The notes under the pieces were generated by a model. It saw nothing but the letters and a program-made list of their open reading frames with translations. It was not told the DNA's origin and did no database searches. The position numbers and the translations under genes were made by a program. Shown piece by piece: positions 43,908 through 55,300 of a stretch of DNA of 64,000 nt; the stretch's first letter is position 1, and each line of letters begins with the position of its first letter. Source of the stretch: Mangrovactinospora gilvigrisea (GTDB lineage Bacteria; Actinomycetota; Actinomycetes; Streptomycetales; Streptomycetaceae); the NCBI RefSeq assembly GCF_001879105.1, contig NZ_MLCF01000008.1:1-64000 (forward strand), read 5' to 3'.

Positions 43908-45241
43908 CTTCCACCGACGAAACGCAGTCCGCAGAGTTCCGCGAGACCACCGAGGGCCGCGTCTACACCGTCACCGGCGGCGACTGGGACGAGCTGGTGC
44001 AGGCCGTGGGCCGCGCCGACGACGAGCGGATCGTCGTCAACATGGGCCCCCAGCACCCCTCCACGCACGGCGTGCTGCGGCTCATCCTGGAGATCGACGG
44101 CGAGACCGTCACCCAGGCCCGCTGCGGCATCGGCTATCTGCACACCGGCATCGAGAAGAACCTCGAGTACCGCACCTGGGTGCAGGGCACCACGTTCGTG
44201 ACGCGGATGGACTACCTGACGCCGTTCTTCAACGAGACGGCGTACTGCATGGCCGTGGAGAAGCTGCTCGGCATCGAGGACGACATCCCCGAGCGCGCCG
44301 ACGTGCTGCGGGTGATGCTGATGGAGCTGAACCGCATCTCCTCGCACATGGTCTTCATCGCCACCGGCGGCATGGAGATCGGCTCCACCACCCTGATGAT
44401 CTACGGCTTCCGGGACCGCGAACTGATCCTGGACATCTACGAGTTGATCACCGGGCTGCGGATGAACCACGCCTACATCCGGCCCGGCGGCGTCGCCCAG
44501 GACATCCCGCCCGGCGCCATCGCCCACGTCCGCGAGGCGATGCGCACCCTCAAGAAGCGGATGCCCGAGTACGACGCGCTGGGCACCGACAACACCGTGG
44601 TGCGCGCCCGCCTCAAGGGCGTCGGCCGGCTCGACCTGGCCGGCTGCATGGCGCTCGGCGTCACCGGACCGATCCTGCGCTCCACGGGCCTGCCCAACGA
44701 CCTGCGCAAGACCGACCCGTACTGCGGCTACGAGACGTACGACTTCGACGTCCCGGTCGCCGACACCATGGACTCCTTCGGCCGGCTGCAGATCCGCGTC
44801 GCCGAGATCCACCAGTCCATCCGGATCGTCGAGCAGTGCCTGGAGCGCCTGGAGAAGCCCGGCCCGGTGATGGTCGCCGACAAGAAGGTGGCCTGGCCCA
44901 GCCAACTGAAGCTGGACGCCGACGGGATGGGCAACTCCCTGGAGCACATCAAGAACATCATGGGCACCTCCATGGAGGCCCTGATCCACCACTTCAAGCT
45001 GGTCACCGAGGGCTTCCGGGTGCCGCCCGGGCAGGCCTACGCGGCCGTGGAGTCGGCCAAGGGGGAGCTGGGCGTGCACGTCGTCAGCGACGGCGGCACC
45101 CGCCCCTACCGGGTGCACTTCCGCGACCCGTCGTTCACCAACCTGCAGGCCATGGCCGCGATGTGCGAGGGCGCCCAGGTCGCCGACGTCATCGTCGCCG
45201 TCGCCAGCATCGACCCGGTGATGGGAGGCGTCGACCGATGA
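43904..45241 (+). CDS. nuoD: NADH-quinone oxidoreductase subunit D
   Basis: A 445-residue 49-kDa subunit forming the quinone pocket with Nuo[16 protein letters not shown] (quinone His), [12 protein letters not shown], and the C-terminal DPVMGGVDR are typical. Overlaps nuoE by ATGA. Confidence 0.98.
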   Translation: MTSTDETQSAEFRETTEGRVYTVTGGDWDELVQAVGRADDERIVVNMGPQHPSTHGVLRLILEIDGETVTQARCGIGYLHTGIEKNLEYRTWVQGTTFVTRMDYLTPFFNETAYCMAVEKLLGIEDDIPERADVLRVMLMELNRISSHMVFIATGGMEIGSTTLMIYGFRDRELILDIYELITGLRMNHAYIRPGGVAQDIPPGAIAHVREAMRTLKKRMPEYDALGTDNTVVRARLKGVGRLDLAGCMALGVTGPILRSTGLPNDLRKTDPYCGYETYDFDVPVADTMDSFGRLQIRVAEIHQSIRIVEQCLERLEKPGPVMVADKKVAWPSQLKLDADGMGNSLEHIKNIMGTSMEALIHHFKLVTEGFRVPPGQAYAAVESAKGELGVHVVSDGGTRPYRVHFRDPSFTNLQAMAAMCEGAQVADVIVAVASIDPVMGGVDR

Positions 45242-45957
45242 CCGCCGAAACGTCCGGGACGGCACCCGAGCAGGCCCCCGTGATGCTCGGGATCCCGTCC
45301 GCCCCCGCCCCCGACTTCCCGCCCGAGGTGCGCGCCCGGCTCGACCGCGACGCGGAGTCCGTCCTCGCCCGCTACCCGCAGCGCCGCTCGGCGCTCCTCC
45401 CGCTGCTCCACCTGGCGCAGTCCGAGGAGGGCTATGTGACGCCCACCGGCGTCAAGTTCGCCGCCGAGCACGCCGGCGTCTCCACCGCCGAGGCCACCGC
45501 GGTGGCCACCTTCTACACCATGTACCGGCGCAAGCCCTCCGGCGACTACCAGGTCGGGGTCTGCACCAACACACTCTGCGCGGTGATGGGCGGCGACGCC
45601 ATCTTCGACGCGCTCCGCGAGCACCTGGGCGTCGGCAACGGCGAGACCACCGAGGACGGCAAGGTCACGCTGGAGCACATCGAGTGCAACGCGGCCTGCG
45701 ACTACGCCCCCGTGCTGACGGTCAACTGGGAGTTCTTCGACAACCAGACGGTGGAGAGCGCCAAAGCGCTGGTCGACGCGCTGCGCGCCGGCGAGGAGGT
45801 GTCCCCGACGCGGGGCGCCCCGCTCTGCACCTTCACCGACACCGCCCGGATCCTCGCCGGCTTCCCCGACCCGCGCCCCGGCGCGGTCGAGGCCGGCGGC
45901 AGCGGCGGAGCTCCGTCGCTCACCGGGCTCAAGGCCGCAAAGGGGGAGCAGGCATGA
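45238..45957 (+). CDS. nuoE: NADH-quinone oxidoreductase subunit E
   Basis: A 239-residue 24-kDa-type subunit with the [2Fe-2S] cluster N1a: CTNTLC (CX4C) and CNAACDYAP (CX3C). A C-terminal extension of about 40 residues is rich in Gly/Pro. Overlaps nuoF by ATGA. Confidence 0.97.
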   Translation: MTAETSGTAPEQAPVMLGIPSAPAPDFPPEVRARLDRDAESVLARYPQRRSALLPLLHLAQSEEGYVTPTGVKFAAEHAGVSTAEATAVATFYTMYRRKPSGDYQVGVCTNTLCAVMGGDAIFDALREHLGVGNGETTEDGKVTLEHIECNAACDYAPVLTVNWEFFDNQTVESAKALVDALRAGEEVSPTRGAPLCTFTDTARILAGFPDPRPGAVEAGGSGGAPSLTGLKAAKGEQA

Positions 45958-47297
45958 CGTCACCTCAGGCGCCCCAGTCGGCCGACGGGCTGCTGCGCCC
46001 CGTCCTCAGCGAGTGCTGGGACAGCCCGCAGTCCTGGACGCTCGCCACCTACCGGCGCTTCGGCGGCTACCGCGGCCTGCCCAAGGCGCTGGCCATGCCG
46101 CCGGACGACGTCATCGCCCTGGTGAAGGACTCCGGCCTGCGCGGCCGCGGCGGCGCCGGCTTCCCCACCGGCATGAAGTGGCAGTTCATCCCGCAGGGCG
46201 ACGGCAAGCCGCACTACCTCGTCGTCAACGCCGACGAGTCGGAGCCCGGCACCTGCAAGGACATGCCGCTGCTCTACGCCAACCCGCTCTCGCTGATCGA
46301 GGGGATGGCGATCGCCGCCTACGCGATCCGCTGCAGCCACGCCTTCATCTACCTCCGCGGCGAGACGGTGCCGGTGCTGCGCCGCCTGCACCACGCCGTG
46401 CAGGAGGCGTACGAGGCGGGCTACCTCGGCGAGAACATCCTCGGCTCCGGCTTCGACCTGGACATCACCGTCCACGCCGGCGCCGGCGCCTACATCTGCG
46501 GCGAGGAGACGGCCCTCCTCGACTCGCTGGAGGGACGCCGCGGCCAGCCCCGGCTGCGCCCGCCGTTCCCCGCGCTCGAGGGCCTGTACGCCTGCCCCAC
46601 CGTGGTGAACAACGTCGAGTCGGTCGCCTCGGTTCCCGGCATCCTCGCCAACGGCAAGGAGTGGTTCCGCGGCTTCGGCAGCGAGAAGTCCGCCGGGCAC
46701 GGCCTCTTCTCGCTCTCCGGGCACGTGGTGCGCCCCGGCCAGTACGAGGGCGGGCTCGGCATCACGCTGCGCCAGCTGCTGGAGAAGGCGGGCGGGATCC
46801 GCCCCGGGCACCGGCTGAAGTTCTGGACGCCCGGCGGCTCCTCCACCCCGATGCTCACCGAGGAGCACCTGGACGCCCCGCTGGACTTCGAGGGCATGGC
46901 CGGGCTGGGCACCATGCTCGGCACCCGCGCCCTGCAGATCTTCGACGAGACGGTCTGCGTGGTGCGGGCCGTCACGCGGTGGACGGAGTTCTACGCCCAC
47001 GAGTCGTGCGGAAAGTGCACGCCCTGCCGGGAGGGCACCTACTGGCTCGTCCAGCTGCTGAGGGACCTGGAGGCCGGCAAGGGCCGGATGGCGGACCTCG
47101 AGAAGCTCGACGACATCTGCGACAACATCTTCGGGAAGGCGTTCTGCGCGCTCGGGGACGGCGCGACGGCGCCGATCACCTCCTCGCTGCAGCACTTCCG
47201 CGACGAGTACGAGGCGCACATCACCGGCCGCGGCTGCCCGTTCGACCCCGCGGCATCGACGGTGTGGGCGGACGAACCATCGGGAGCGGCCGGATGA
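45954..47297 (+). CDS. nuoF: NADH-quinone oxidoreductase subunit F
   Basis: A 447-residue 51-kDa subunit that binds NADH, FMN and cluster N3. [16 protein letters not shown] (NADH), [19 protein letters not shown] (FMN) and [12 protein letters not shown] with FCALGDGA (cluster Cys). It is followed by an unusual 118-bp gap before nuoG, whereas the neighbouring junctions overlap. Confidence 0.98.
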   Translation: MTSPQAPQSADGLLRPVLSECWDSPQSWTLATYRRFGGYRGLPKALAMPPDDVIALVKDSGLRGRGGAGFPTGMKWQFIPQGDGKPHYLVVNADESEPGTCKDMPLLYANPLSLIEGMAIAAYAIRCSHAFIYLRGETVPVLRRLHHAVQEAYEAGYLGENILGSGFDLDITVHAGAGAYICGEETALLDSLEGRRGQPRLRPPFPALEGLYACPTVVNNVESVASVPGILANGKEWFRGFGSEKSAGHGLFSLSGHVVRPGQYEGGLGITLRQLLEKAGGIRPGHRLKFWTPGGSSTPMLTEEHLDAPLDFEGMAGLGTMLGTRALQIFDETVCVVRAVTRWTEFYAHESCGKCTPCREGTYWLVQLLRDLEAGKGRMADLEKLDDICDNIFGKAFCALGDGATAPITSSLQHFRDEYEAHITGRGCPFDPAASTVWADEPSGAAG

Positions 47298-47415
47298 GCG
47301 CCTCGGGGCCGATCCACTCACCCGCGCCCACGCGGCGGAGCCGCATTTCTGGCCGCAGCCCCGCGCCCCTGCGGGGCGCACGCAGCCGCGCTGCCGAACT
47401 GTCAGGAGCCAACGC
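47298..47415. repeat. nuoF-nuoG spacer with hairpin repeat, copy 3
   Basis: 118 bp containing GCGCCCC-TGC-GGGGCGC (47363-47379), preceded by GCAGCCCC as in the other copies. CAGGAG (47403-47408) is the nuoG ribosome-binding site. No gene here. Confidence 0.75.
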
Positions 47416-49977
47416 ATGACCGTCACTTCGGAGGACAAGAACGCGCCGGCGGCACCGCCGCCGCAGGAGATGGTCACCGTGACCGTCGACGGGGCCGAGG
47501 TGTCGGTGCCCAAGGGGACGCTGGTGATCCGCGCCGCGGAGCTGCTCGGCATCCAGATCCCCCGGTTCTGCGACCACCCGCTGCTCGACCCGGCCGGCGC
47601 CTGCCGGCAGTGCATCGTGGAGGTGGAGGGCCAGCGCAAGCCGATGGCCTCCTGCACCACCGCCTGCACCGACGGCATGGTGGTGAAGACCCAGCTCACC
47701 TCGGAGGTCGCCGAGAAGGCCCAGCACGGGGTGATGGAGCTGCTGCTCATCAACCACCCGCTGGACTGCCCGGTCTGCGACAAGGGCGGCGAGTGCCCGC
47801 TGCAGAACCAGGCGATGAGCAACGGCCGCGGCAGCAGCCGCTTCGAGGGCGTCAAGCGCACCTTCCCCAAGCCGGTGAAGGTCTCCGAGCAGGTGCTGCT
47901 CGACCGCGAGCGGTGCGTCTCGTGCGCGCGCTGCACCCGCTTCTCGGAGCAGATCGCCGGCGACCCGTTCATCGACCTGATCGAGCGCGGCTCCAACCAG
48001 CAGGTCGGCACCGGCGACGATCAGCCGTTCGCCTCCTACTTCTCCGGCAACACCGTGCAGATCTGCCCGGTCGGCGCGCTCACCGCGGCCGCCTACCGGT
48101 TCCGCTCCCGCCCCTTCGACCTGGTCTCCTCGCCGGGCATGTGCGAGCACTGCGCCTCCGGGTGCGCGATCCGCACCGACCACCGGCGCGGCAAGGTGCT
48201 GCGCCGCCTCGCCGGCGACGAGCCCGAGGTCAACGAGGAGTGGAACTGCGACAAGGGCCGCTGGGCGTTCCGCTACGCCCAACTGCCCGATCGGCTCACG
48301 ACCCCTCAGGTCAGGGACGCGGAGAGCGGCGAGCTGCGCACCGCCACCTGGCCCGAGGCCCTGGACGCCGCCGCCCGAGGGCTCGCCGCCGTCCGCGGCC
48401 GGGCCGCCGCCCTGCCCGGCGGTCGGGTGACGGTCGAGGACGCCTACGCCTGGGCGAAGTTCGCCCGGGTCGCCCTCGGCACCAACGACGTGGACTTCCG
48501 GGCCCGCGTGCACAGCCCCGAGGAGGAGCGGTTCCTCGGCGGTCTCGCCGGCCGCGGCCTGGACCTGGACGGCAGCGGCGTCAGCTACCGGGCGCTGGAG
48601 CACGCGCCCGCGGTGCTGCTGGTCGACCTGGAGCCGGAGGAGGAGTCGCCGATCGTCTTCCTGCGGCTCCGCAAGGCCGTCAAGAAGCGCCGCCAGCAGG
48701 TGTACTCGCTGGCCCCGTTCGCCTCCCGCGGGCTCGCCAAGCTGGACGGCACGCTGCTGCCGGCCGCGCCGGGCACCGTCCCGGAGTGGCTGGACGCGCT
48801 CGCCGGGAACATCGCGCCCTCCGAGGAGGGCACGGCCGCCGGGGCGGCGCTGCGCCAGGAGGGCGCGGTCGTGCTGGTGGGCGAGCGGGCGGCCGGCACC
48901 GCCGGGACGCTCTCCCGGCTGGCCCGGCTCGCCGAGGCGACCGGCGCCACGGTGGCCTGGGTCCCGCGGCGGGCCGGGGAGCGCGGGGCGGTGGAGGCGG
49001 GCGCGCTGCCCGGCCTGCTGCCCGGCGGCCGGCAGGCCGCCGACCCGGAGGCGCGGGCCGAGGTGGCCCGCCGCTGGGGGGCGGCCGAGCTGCCCTCCCG
49101 TCCGGGCCGGGACACCGCGGCGATCGTCGGGGCGGTGCTCGCCGGGGAGGTGCGGGCGCTGCTGGTCGGCGGCGTGCAGCCGGACGACCTGCCCGACCCG
49201 CGGGCCGCCCTGGAGGCGCTGGAGCGGGCCGAGTTCGTGGTCTCCCTGGAGCAGCGGCCCGGCCCGGTCACCGACCGGGCCGATGTGGTGCTGCCGGTGG
49301 CGGCCGCCCCCGAGAAGTCCGGCACCTACCTGGACTGGGAGGGCAGGGCGCGGGCCTTCACCGCGGCGCTGCTGCCCGATCAGCTGACGTCCCGCAAGCT
49401 GCCCGCGGATCTGCGGGTGCTGCACATGCTGGCGGACGCCATGGACGTCCACCTGGGCCTGCCGGACGAGGACGCGGCGCGCGCCGAGCTCACCGACCTC
49501 GGCGCCCGCCCGTCGCCCGACCACCACCCCTCATCGTCGGGCTCCGCCCGGTCCTACGATCCGCCGGAGCCCGCCGCGGCGCTGCCCCGGCCGGCCGAGG
49601 GCCAGGCGGTGCTCGCCGGCTGGCGGCTGCTGCTGGACAACGGCCGCCTTCAGGACGGCGATCCGCACCTGGCCGGCACCCGGCATCCCGCGGTCGCCCG
49701 GGTCTCCCCGGTCACCGCCGCCGAGGCCGGCGTCGGGCAGGGCGGCGAGCTGGAGGTGAGCGGGCCCGCCGGCTCGGTGCGGCTGCCCGTGGAGATCACC
49801 GAGATGCCCGACCGGGTGGTGTGGCTGCCGCTCAACTCGACCGGGCGCGGTGTGGCGGCCGAGACCGGCGCGGTGCCGGGGGACGTGCTGCGGATCGCCG
49901 CGGCCGCGCCCGCGGAGACCGCGCCGCAGCGGACTGCCCCTCAGCAAGACGTGTCGGAGGAGGCGTCGGAGCAATGA
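47416..49977 (+). CDS. nuoG: NADH-quinone oxidoreductase subunit G
   Basis: An 853-residue 75-kDa subunit. [2Fe-2S] N1b: [16 protein letters not shown]4/N5 region: [18 protein letters not shown] and [10 protein letters not shown]; then a [13 protein letters not shown] cluster (N7-type) and a molybdopterin-oxidoreductase-like remainder. After residue 700 the sequence is poorly conserved and Ala-rich. Overlaps nuoH by ATGA. Confidence 0.97.
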   Translation: MTVTSEDKNAPAAPPPQEMVTVTVDGAEVSVPKGTLVIRAAELLGIQIPRFCDHPLLDPAGACRQCIVEVEGQRKPMASCTTACTDGMVVKTQLTSEVAEKAQHGVMELLLINHPLDCPVCDKGGECPLQNQAMSNGRGSSRFEGVKRTFPKPVKVSEQVLLDRERCVSCARCTRFSEQIAGDPFIDLIERGSNQQVGTGDDQPFASYFSGNTVQICPVGALTAAAYRFRSRPFDLVSSPGMCEHCASGCAIRTDHRRGKVLRRLAGDEPEVNEEWNCDKGRWAFRYAQLPDRLTTPQVRDAESGELRTATWPEALDAAARGLAAVRGRAAALPGGRVTVEDAYAWAKFARVALGTNDVDFRARVHSPEEERFLGGLAGRGLDLDGSGVSYRALEHAPAVLLVDLEPEEESPIVFLRLRKAVKKRRQQVYSLAPFASRGLAKLDGTLLPAAPGTVPEWLDALAGNIAPSEEGTAAGAALRQEGAVVLVGERAAGTAGTLSRLARLAEATGATVAWVPRRAGERGAVEAGALPGLLPGGRQAADPEARAEVARRWGAAELPSRPGRDTAAIVGAVLAGEVRALLVGGVQPDDLPDPRAALEALERAEFVVSLEQRPGPVTDRADVVLPVAAAPEKSGTYLDWEGRARAFTAALLPDQLTSRKLPADLRVLHMLADAMDVHLGLPDEDAARAELTDLGARPSPDHHPSSSGSARSYDPPEPAAALPRPAEGQAVLAGWRLLLDNGRLQDGDPHLAGTRHPAVARVSPVTAAEAGVGQGGELEVSGPAGSVRLPVEITEMPDRVVWLPLNSTGRGVAAETGAVPGDVLRIAAAAPAETAPQRTAPQQDVSEEASEQ

Positions 49978-51416
49978 CCGTCATGCATGCGCAGGTTCTC
50001 GCCGCGGGGGATGTGTCCGGGTTCGGGCACGATCCGTGGTGGATCATGCTGATCAAGGCCGTCGCCATCGTGGTCTTCCTGATGGTGTCGGTGATCTGGG
50101 CGATCGTCTGGGAGCGCAAGGTCGTCGGCTGGATGCAGCTGCGCATCGGGCCGAACCGCACCGGGCCGTGGGGGCTGCTGCAGTCCTTCGCGGACGCGAT
50201 GAAGATGATGCTCAAGGAAGACCTTGTGGTGAAGAACGCCGACAAGTTCGTCCTGGTGCTGGCGCCGATCGTGGCCGTCGTCCCGTCCTTCATGGCCTGG
50301 GCGGTCATCCCGTTCGGGCCCGAGGTGTCGATGTTCGGGCACCGCACGGCGCTCCAGCTGACGGACCTTCCGGTCGGCCTGCTCTACATCCTCGCCGTCA
50401 CCTCGGTGGGCATCTACGGCTTCGTCCTCTCCGGCTGGGCGTCCGGTTCGACGTACCCGCTGCTGGGTGGGCTGCGCTCCTCGGCGCAGATGATCTCCTA
50501 CGAGATCGCGATGGGCCTGTCGTTCGCCGCGGTCTTCCTCTTCTCCGGGTCGATGTCGACCTCGCAGATCGTCGCCGCCCAGGCGCACACCTGGTACGTG
50601 GCGCTGCTGCCGGTGTCGTTCCTGGTCTATGTGATCGCGATGGTCGGCGAGACCAACCGCGCGCCGTTCGACCTGCCCGAGGCGGAGGGCGAGCTGGTGT
50701 CGGGGTACTCCACCGAGTACTCCTCGATGAAGTTCGGCACCTTCATGCTCGCCGAGTACATCAACATGTACACGGTCTCCGCGGTCTGCGCGACGCTCTT
50801 CCTGGGCGGCTGGCGGGCCCCGGCCCCGATCACCACGATCTGGGCGGGAGCCAACTCCGGCTGGTTCCCGCTGATCTGGTTCGTCATCAAGCTCCAGATC
50901 GGGCTCTTCTTCTTCATCTGGCTGCGCGGCACGCTGCCCCGCTTCCGCTACGACCAGTTCATGAAGCTGGGCTGGAAGGTCCTCATCCCGGTCTCCCTGG
51001 TGTGGCTGGTGCTGGTGGCCGTCGTCCGGGCGATGAAGAACGAGGGCTGGCAGTTCGGCCGGATCGCGCTGTGGACGGTCGGCGGGGTCCTGGTGCTGCT
51101 GATCCTGGCGCTGGTGTGGGACGCGGTCTTCCGCCGCAAGCCCGCCGGCGGCGGCGAGCCCGCCCCGGAGCCCGCGTTCGACCCGATGGCCGGCGGGTTC
51201 CCGGTTCCCCCGCTGCCCGGCCAGGCGCTGCCCCCGGTGCCGCGGCGCGCCCCCCGCGCCCAGCGGCGCGCGGCGGCCGCCCGCGCCGCCGAGGCGGAGA
51301 CCGGCGGCACCGACACCGACGACGGCGACGGCTCGCCGAGCCCCGCGAACGCGGGCGCGCGCTCCGCTGCGACAACTTCGACCACAGGGAAGGGAGCTGA
51401 GCGAGATGACCGATGA
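49974..51416 (+). CDS. nuoH: NADH-quinone oxidoreductase subunit H
   Basis: A 480-residue membrane subunit with eight helices. [43 protein letters not shown] and [14 protein letters not shown] are diagnostic. The C-terminal ~80 residues form a Pro/Ala/Arg-rich tail absent from shorter homologues. Overlaps nuoI by 11 bp. Confidence 0.97.
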   Translation: MTVMHAQVLAAGDVSGFGHDPWWIMLIKAVAIVVFLMVSVIWAIVWERKVVGWMQLRIGPNRTGPWGLLQSFADAMKMMLKEDLVVKNADKFVLVLAPIVAVVPSFMAWAVIPFGPEVSMFGHRTALQLTDLPVGLLYILAVTSVGIYGFVLSGWASGSTYPLLGGLRSSAQMISYEIAMGLSFAAVFLFSGSMSTSQIVAAQAHTWYVALLPVSFLVYVIAMVGETNRAPFDLPEAEGELVSGYSTEYSSMKFGTFMLAEYINMYTVSAVCATLFLGGWRAPAPITTIWAGANSGWFPLIWFVIKLQIGLFFFIWLRGTLPRFRYDQFMKLGWKVLIPVSLVWLVLVAVVRAMKNEGWQFGRIALWTVGGVLVLLILALVWDAVFRRKPAGGGEPAPEPAFDPMAGGFPVPPLPGQALPPVPRRAPRAQRRAAAARAAEAETGGTDTDDGDGSPSPANAGARSAATTSTTGKGAERDDR

Positions 51417-52161
51417 GCAGTCGCGGGACGACGAGTCCCGCAACCTCCCCGCCGGCCCCGAGTCCGCGCGGCCGGCGCACGAGGTGCCCGGCACCCCGAC
51501 GGCGGGCGGCGACTTCACCACTCCGCTGGGCCCGGCCACCGGGTTCGAGGTCACCTTCTCCGCCATGTTCAAGCGGCGGCTGACCGAGCAGTACCCGGAG
51601 CAGAAGAAGGTCACCGCGCCCCGGTTCCACGGCCGCCACCAGCTCAACCGGCATCCGGACGGGCTGGAGAAGTGCATCGGCTGCGAGCTGTGCGCCTGGG
51701 CCTGCCCGGCCGACGCCATCTATGTGGAGGGCGCCGACAACACCGAGGAGGAGCGCTACTCCCCGGGCGAGCGCTACGGCCGTGTCTACCAGATCAACTA
51801 CCTGCGCTGCATCCTGTGCGGGCTGTGCATCGAGGCCTGCCCGACGCGCGCGCTGACCATGACGAACACCTTCGAACTGGCCGACGACTCCCGCGAGAAG
51901 CTCATCTACACCAAGGCGGAGCTGCTCGTCGGCCTCACCGAGGGGATGGTCGCCCCGCCGCACGAGATGTACCCCGGCACCTCGGACGAGGACTACTACC
52001 GCGGCGAGGTCACCGCGGCAGCCCCCGGCACCGAGCGCCAGGAGATCCACGACACCGCCGCGGTCGACGCGCTGGCGATGGCCGCCGCCGGCGAGAGCCC
52101 GGACATCGTGCGGCAGCCGGCCTGGCGGACCGCCAAGGAGCGCGAGGAGGCCCGCTCATGA
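51406..52161 (+). CDS. nuoI: NADH-quinone oxidoreductase subunit I
   Basis: A 251-residue subunit with two [4Fe-4S] clusters: [16 protein letters not shown] and [16 protein letters not shown] (N6a, N6b). The first 45 residues and last 60 are extensions. Overlaps nuoJ by ATGA. Confidence 0.97.
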   Translation: MTDEQSRDDESRNLPAGPESARPAHEVPGTPTAGGDFTTPLGPATGFEVTFSAMFKRRLTEQYPEQKKVTAPRFHGRHQLNRHPDGLEKCIGCELCAWACPADAIYVEGADNTEEERYSPGERYGRVYQINYLRCILCGLCIEACPTRALTMTNTFELADDSREKLIYTKAELLVGLTEGMVAPPHEMYPGTSDEDYYRGEVTAAAPGTERQEIHDTAAVDALAMAAAGESPDIVRQPAWRTAKEREEARS

Positions 52162-53081
52162 CGGCCCTTCAGTTGCTGGCGGCCACCGGGTCGCAGAACG
52201 CCTCGACCGGGGAGGCCGTGCAGTTCTGGGTCCTCGCGGTCGTGGCGGTCTGCGGCGCGCTCGGCACCGTGCTGATGCGCAAGGCCGTGCACAGCGCGCT
52301 CTGCCTCGCCGCCACCATGATCGTCCTGGCGGTCTTCTACTTCGCCCAGGGCGCCTACTTCCTCGGCGTGGTGCAGATCGTCGTCTACACCGGCGCCGTG
52401 ATGATGCTCTTCCTCTTCGTGGTGATGCTGGTCGGCGTCTCCAGCGCCGACTCGCTCAAGGAGACCCTGAAGGGGCAGCGGGTCGCGGCGGTCGTCTGCG
52501 GGCTGGGCTTCGGCATCCTGCTGATCGCCGGCATCGCCAACGCCAAGCTCAACTACTTCGCGGGGCTGGGCTCGGCCAACGCCGGGGGCAACCCGGAGGG
52601 CATCGCCCGGCTCATCTTCACCCGCTACTTCTGGGCGTTCGAGCTCACCGGCGCGCTGCTGATCACCGCCGCGGTGGGGGCCATGGTCCTCACCCACAAG
52701 GAGCGCATCGAGAAGCGCAAGGACCAGCTCGACCTGGCCCGCGAGCGCGTCCGCAAGGGCGAGCACGTCACCCCGCTGCCGGCGCCCGGCGTCTACGCCC
52801 GGCACAACGCGGTGGACATCCCGGCGCTGCTGCCCGACGGCACCCCGTCCGAGCTGTCCATGCTGCCGGTGCTGCGGGAGCGCGGCCAGGAGCGGGACGT
52901 CTCCGGCGAGACCGTGCACCGCCTCGCCGAGCTGGAGTCGCTGACGGACCGCCACCTGGGCCGCGAGCCCAAGGCGACCTACCGGCCGGGCAAGCGCCCG
53001 GCGCTGCCGGGCCAGGGCGGCGGCGAGGCCCTCGCCGCAGAGCCGGACCGTCCCGAGATCGAGGGAGGCGAAACTTCGTGA
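52158..53081 (+). CDS. nuoJ: NADH-quinone oxidoreductase subunit J
   Basis: A 307-residue membrane subunit with five helices. [29 protein letters not shown] holds the pi-bulge helix (quoted in part as [16 protein letters not shown]). The cytoplasmic tail of about 130 residues is long for the family. Overlaps nuoK by GTGA. Confidence 0.96.
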   Translation: MTALQLLAATGSQNASTGEAVQFWVLAVVAVCGALGTVLMRKAVHSALCLAATMIVLAVFYFAQGAYFLGVVQIVVYTGAVMMLFLFVVMLVGVSSADSLKETLKGQRVAAVVCGLGFGILLIAGIANAKLNYFAGLGSANAGGNPEGIARLIFTRYFWAFELTGALLITAAVGAMVLTHKERIEKRKDQLDLARERVRKGEHVTPLPAPGVYARHNAVDIPALLPDGTPSELSMLPVLRERGQERDVSGETVHRLAELESLTDRHLGREPKATYRPGKRPALPGQGGGEALAAEPDRPEIEGGETS

Positions 53082-53377
53082 ACCCGGTCAACTACGTCTA
53101 CCTCGCGGCGCTGCTCTTCACCATCGGCGCGGCCGGCGTGCTGATCCGGCGGAACGCGATCGTGGTGTTCATGTGCGTCGAGCTGATGCTCAACGCCTGC
53201 AACCTGGCGTTCGTCACCTTCGCGCGGATGCACGGCGGGCTGGACGGGCAGATCGTCGCCTTCTTCACCATGGTCGTCGCCGCGGCGGAGGTCGTGGTCG
53301 GCCTGGCGATCATCGTCAGCGTGTTCCGCACCCGCCATTCGGCGTCGGTCGACGACGCCAACCTGATGAAGCTGTAG
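53078..53377 (+). CDS. nuoK: NADH-quinone oxidoreductase subunit K
   Basis: A 99-residue subunit with three helices; conserved Glu in [13 protein letters not shown] and in [15 protein letters not shown] start at 53078; 13 bp to nuoL. Confidence 0.97.
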   Translation: MNPVNYVYLAALLFTIGAAGVLIRRNAIVVFMCVELMLNACNLAFVTFARMHGGLDGQIVAFFTMVVAAAEVVVGLAIIVSVFRTRHSASVDDANLMKL

Positions 53378-53390
53378 GGGCTGACGCTTC

Positions 53391-55295
53391 GTGAACTCTC
53401 TTCTGGGACTGCTGATCGCGGCGCCCCTCCTCGGAGCCGCGGTCCTCCTGCTCGGCGGGCGCTTCGTCGACCGGGTCGCCCCGGTCCTCGGCAGCGCCCT
53501 CGCCGGGCTGTCGTTCGTCCTCGGGGCGATCCTCTTCTCGAACCTGCTGGGCAAGCCGGCCTCGGGCCGCGCGATCGACTCCGACCTGTTCACCTGGATG
53601 CACGTCGGCACCTTCAAGGCCGACGCCGCCTTCCACCTCGACCAGCTGTCGATGACGTTCGTGCTGCTGATCACCGGCGTGGGCACGCTGATCCACATCT
53701 ACTCGATCGGCTACATGGCGCACGACGAGAAGCGCCGCAAGTTCTTCGGGTACCTCAACCTGTTCCTCGCGGCGATGCTGATCCTGGTGCTCGCCGACAA
53801 CTACCTGCTGCTCTACGTCGGCTGGGAGGGCGTCGGCCTGGCGTCCTACCTGCTGATCGGGTTCTGGCAGCACAAGCCGAGCGCCGCCACCGCCGCCAAG
53901 AAGGCCTTCCTCGTCAACCGGGTCGGCGACATCGGGCTGGCCGTCGCGGTCTTCCTGATGTTCACCACCTTCGGGACGTTCACCTTCCAGGGCATCCTGC
54001 ATCCCTCGGTGGTCTCCTCGGCCGGGCAGGGCAAGGCCACCGCCCTCGGCCTGGTGCTGCTCCTGGCGGCCTGCGGCAAGTCCGCGCAGGTGCCGCTGCA
54101 GTCCTGGCTGGGCGACGCGATGGAGGGCCCGACCCCGGTCTCGGCCCTCATCCACGCGGCGACCATGGTCACCGCCGGCGTCTACCTGATCACCCGCTCC
54201 TCGGCGATCTTCAACGCGGCGCCCACCGCCCAGCTCGCGGTGGTCTGCGTCGGGGCCGTCACGCTGCTGTTCGGGGCGATCGTCGGCTGTGCCAAGGACG
54301 ACATCAAGAAGGCCCTCGCGGGCTCGACGATGAGCCAGATCGGCTACATGATCCTCGCCGCGGGCCTCGGCCCGATCGGCTATGTCTTCGCGATCATGCA
54401 CCTGGTGACGCACGGCTTCTTCAAGGCCGGCCTCTTCCTCGGCGCGGGTTCGATCATGCACGCCCGCGAGGACGAGGTCGACATGCGCAAGTACGGCGGC
54501 CTGTGGAAGAAGATGCCCTGGACGTTCGCCACCTTCGGGCTGGGCTACCTCGCCATCATCGGCTTCCCCGGCCTCTCGGGCTTCTTCTCCAAGGACAAGA
54601 TCATCGAGGCGGCCTTCGCCAAGGGCGGCACCGAGGGCTGGATCCTCGGCGGCGCCGCCCTGCTGGGCGCGGCCATCACCGCCTACTACATGAGCCGCAT
54701 CATGGTGATGACCTTCTTCGGCAAGCCGCGCTACACCACGAAGGCCGAGGGCGGCACCTCGCCCGAGGCCCACGAGTCGCCCGCGGTGATGGTCGCCCCG
54801 ATGGTCGTCCTCGCCGTCGGCTCGGTCTTCGCCGGCGGGTTCTTCTCCCTCGGGTCCCGCTTCCTGCACTGGCTGGAGCCGGTCACCGGCCACAGCGAGG
54901 GCCACTCGCCGGTCTCCACCGGGGTGCTGACCGCCGCCACCATCGTGCTGATGCTCCTCGGCATGGGCCTGGCCTGGTTCCAGTACGGGATGCGGGAGGT
55001 GCCGGCCGCGGCGCCGCGCTCGATCTGGCCCGTCCGGCTGGCCCGGCGCGACCTCGGCCAGGACGACTTCAACCACGCCGTGTTCGTGCGCGGCGGCACC
55101 CGGTTCGCCGACGGGCTCGCCGAGTTCGACGCCAAGGGCGTGGACGGGGCGGTGCGCGGCGTGGCCGGGGCGGTCGGCGGCGGCTCGTCGCGGCTGCGGA
55201 AGCTGCAGAACGGCTACGTCCGCTCCTATGCGTTCTCCATGTTCGGCGGCGCGGTGCTGATCGTCGCCGCCACTCTCTTCATGAGGGCGGTGTAG
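53391..55295 (+). CDS. nuoL: NADH-quinone oxidoreductase subunit L
   Basis: A 634-residue antiporter-like subunit with about 16 helices. [15 protein letters not shown] (conserved Glu), [30 protein letters not shown] and the long lateral helix near the C-terminus are present. GTG start. 5 bp to nuoM. Confidence 0.97.
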   Translation: MNSLLGLLIAAPLLGAAVLLLGGRFVDRVAPVLGSALAGLSFVLGAILFSNLLGKPASGRAIDSDLFTWMHVGTFKADAAFHLDQLSMTFVLLITGVGTLIHIYSIGYMAHDEKRRKFFGYLNLFLAAMLILVLADNYLLLYVGWEGVGLASYLLIGFWQHKPSAATAAKKAFLVNRVGDIGLAVAVFLMFTTFGTFTFQGILHPSVVSSAGQGKATALGLVLLLAACGKSAQVPLQSWLGDAMEGPTPVSALIHAATMVTAGVYLITRSSAIFNAAPTAQLAVVCVGAVTLLFGAIVGCAKDDIKKALAGSTMSQIGYMILAAGLGPIGYVFAIMHLVTHGFFKAGLFLGAGSIMHAREDEVDMRKYGGLWKKMPWTFATFGLGYLAIIGFPGLSGFFSKDKIIEAAFAKGGTEGWILGGAALLGAAITAYYMSRIMVMTFFGKPRYTTKAEGGTSPEAHESPAVMVAPMVVLAVGSVFAGGFFSLGSRFLHWLEPVTGHSEGHSPVSTGVLTAATIVLMLLGMGLAWFQYGMREVPAAAPRSIWPVRLARRDLGQDDFNHAVFVRGGTRFADGLAEFDAKGVDGAVRGVAGAVGGGSSRLRKLQNGYVRSYAFSMFGGAVLIVAATLFMRAV

Positions 55296-55300
55296 ATCAA

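Noticed and set aside
43898-45265. Long minus-strand frame opposite nuoD
   Set aside because: Composition-driven shadow of nuoD; low-complexity Val/Asp/Gly product without domains.
47290-47420. Frameshift or lost sequence between nuoF and nuoG
   Set aside because: nuoF ends normally and nuoG has its own ribosome-binding site and complete N-terminal [2Fe-2S] domain; the gap is an inserted spacer.
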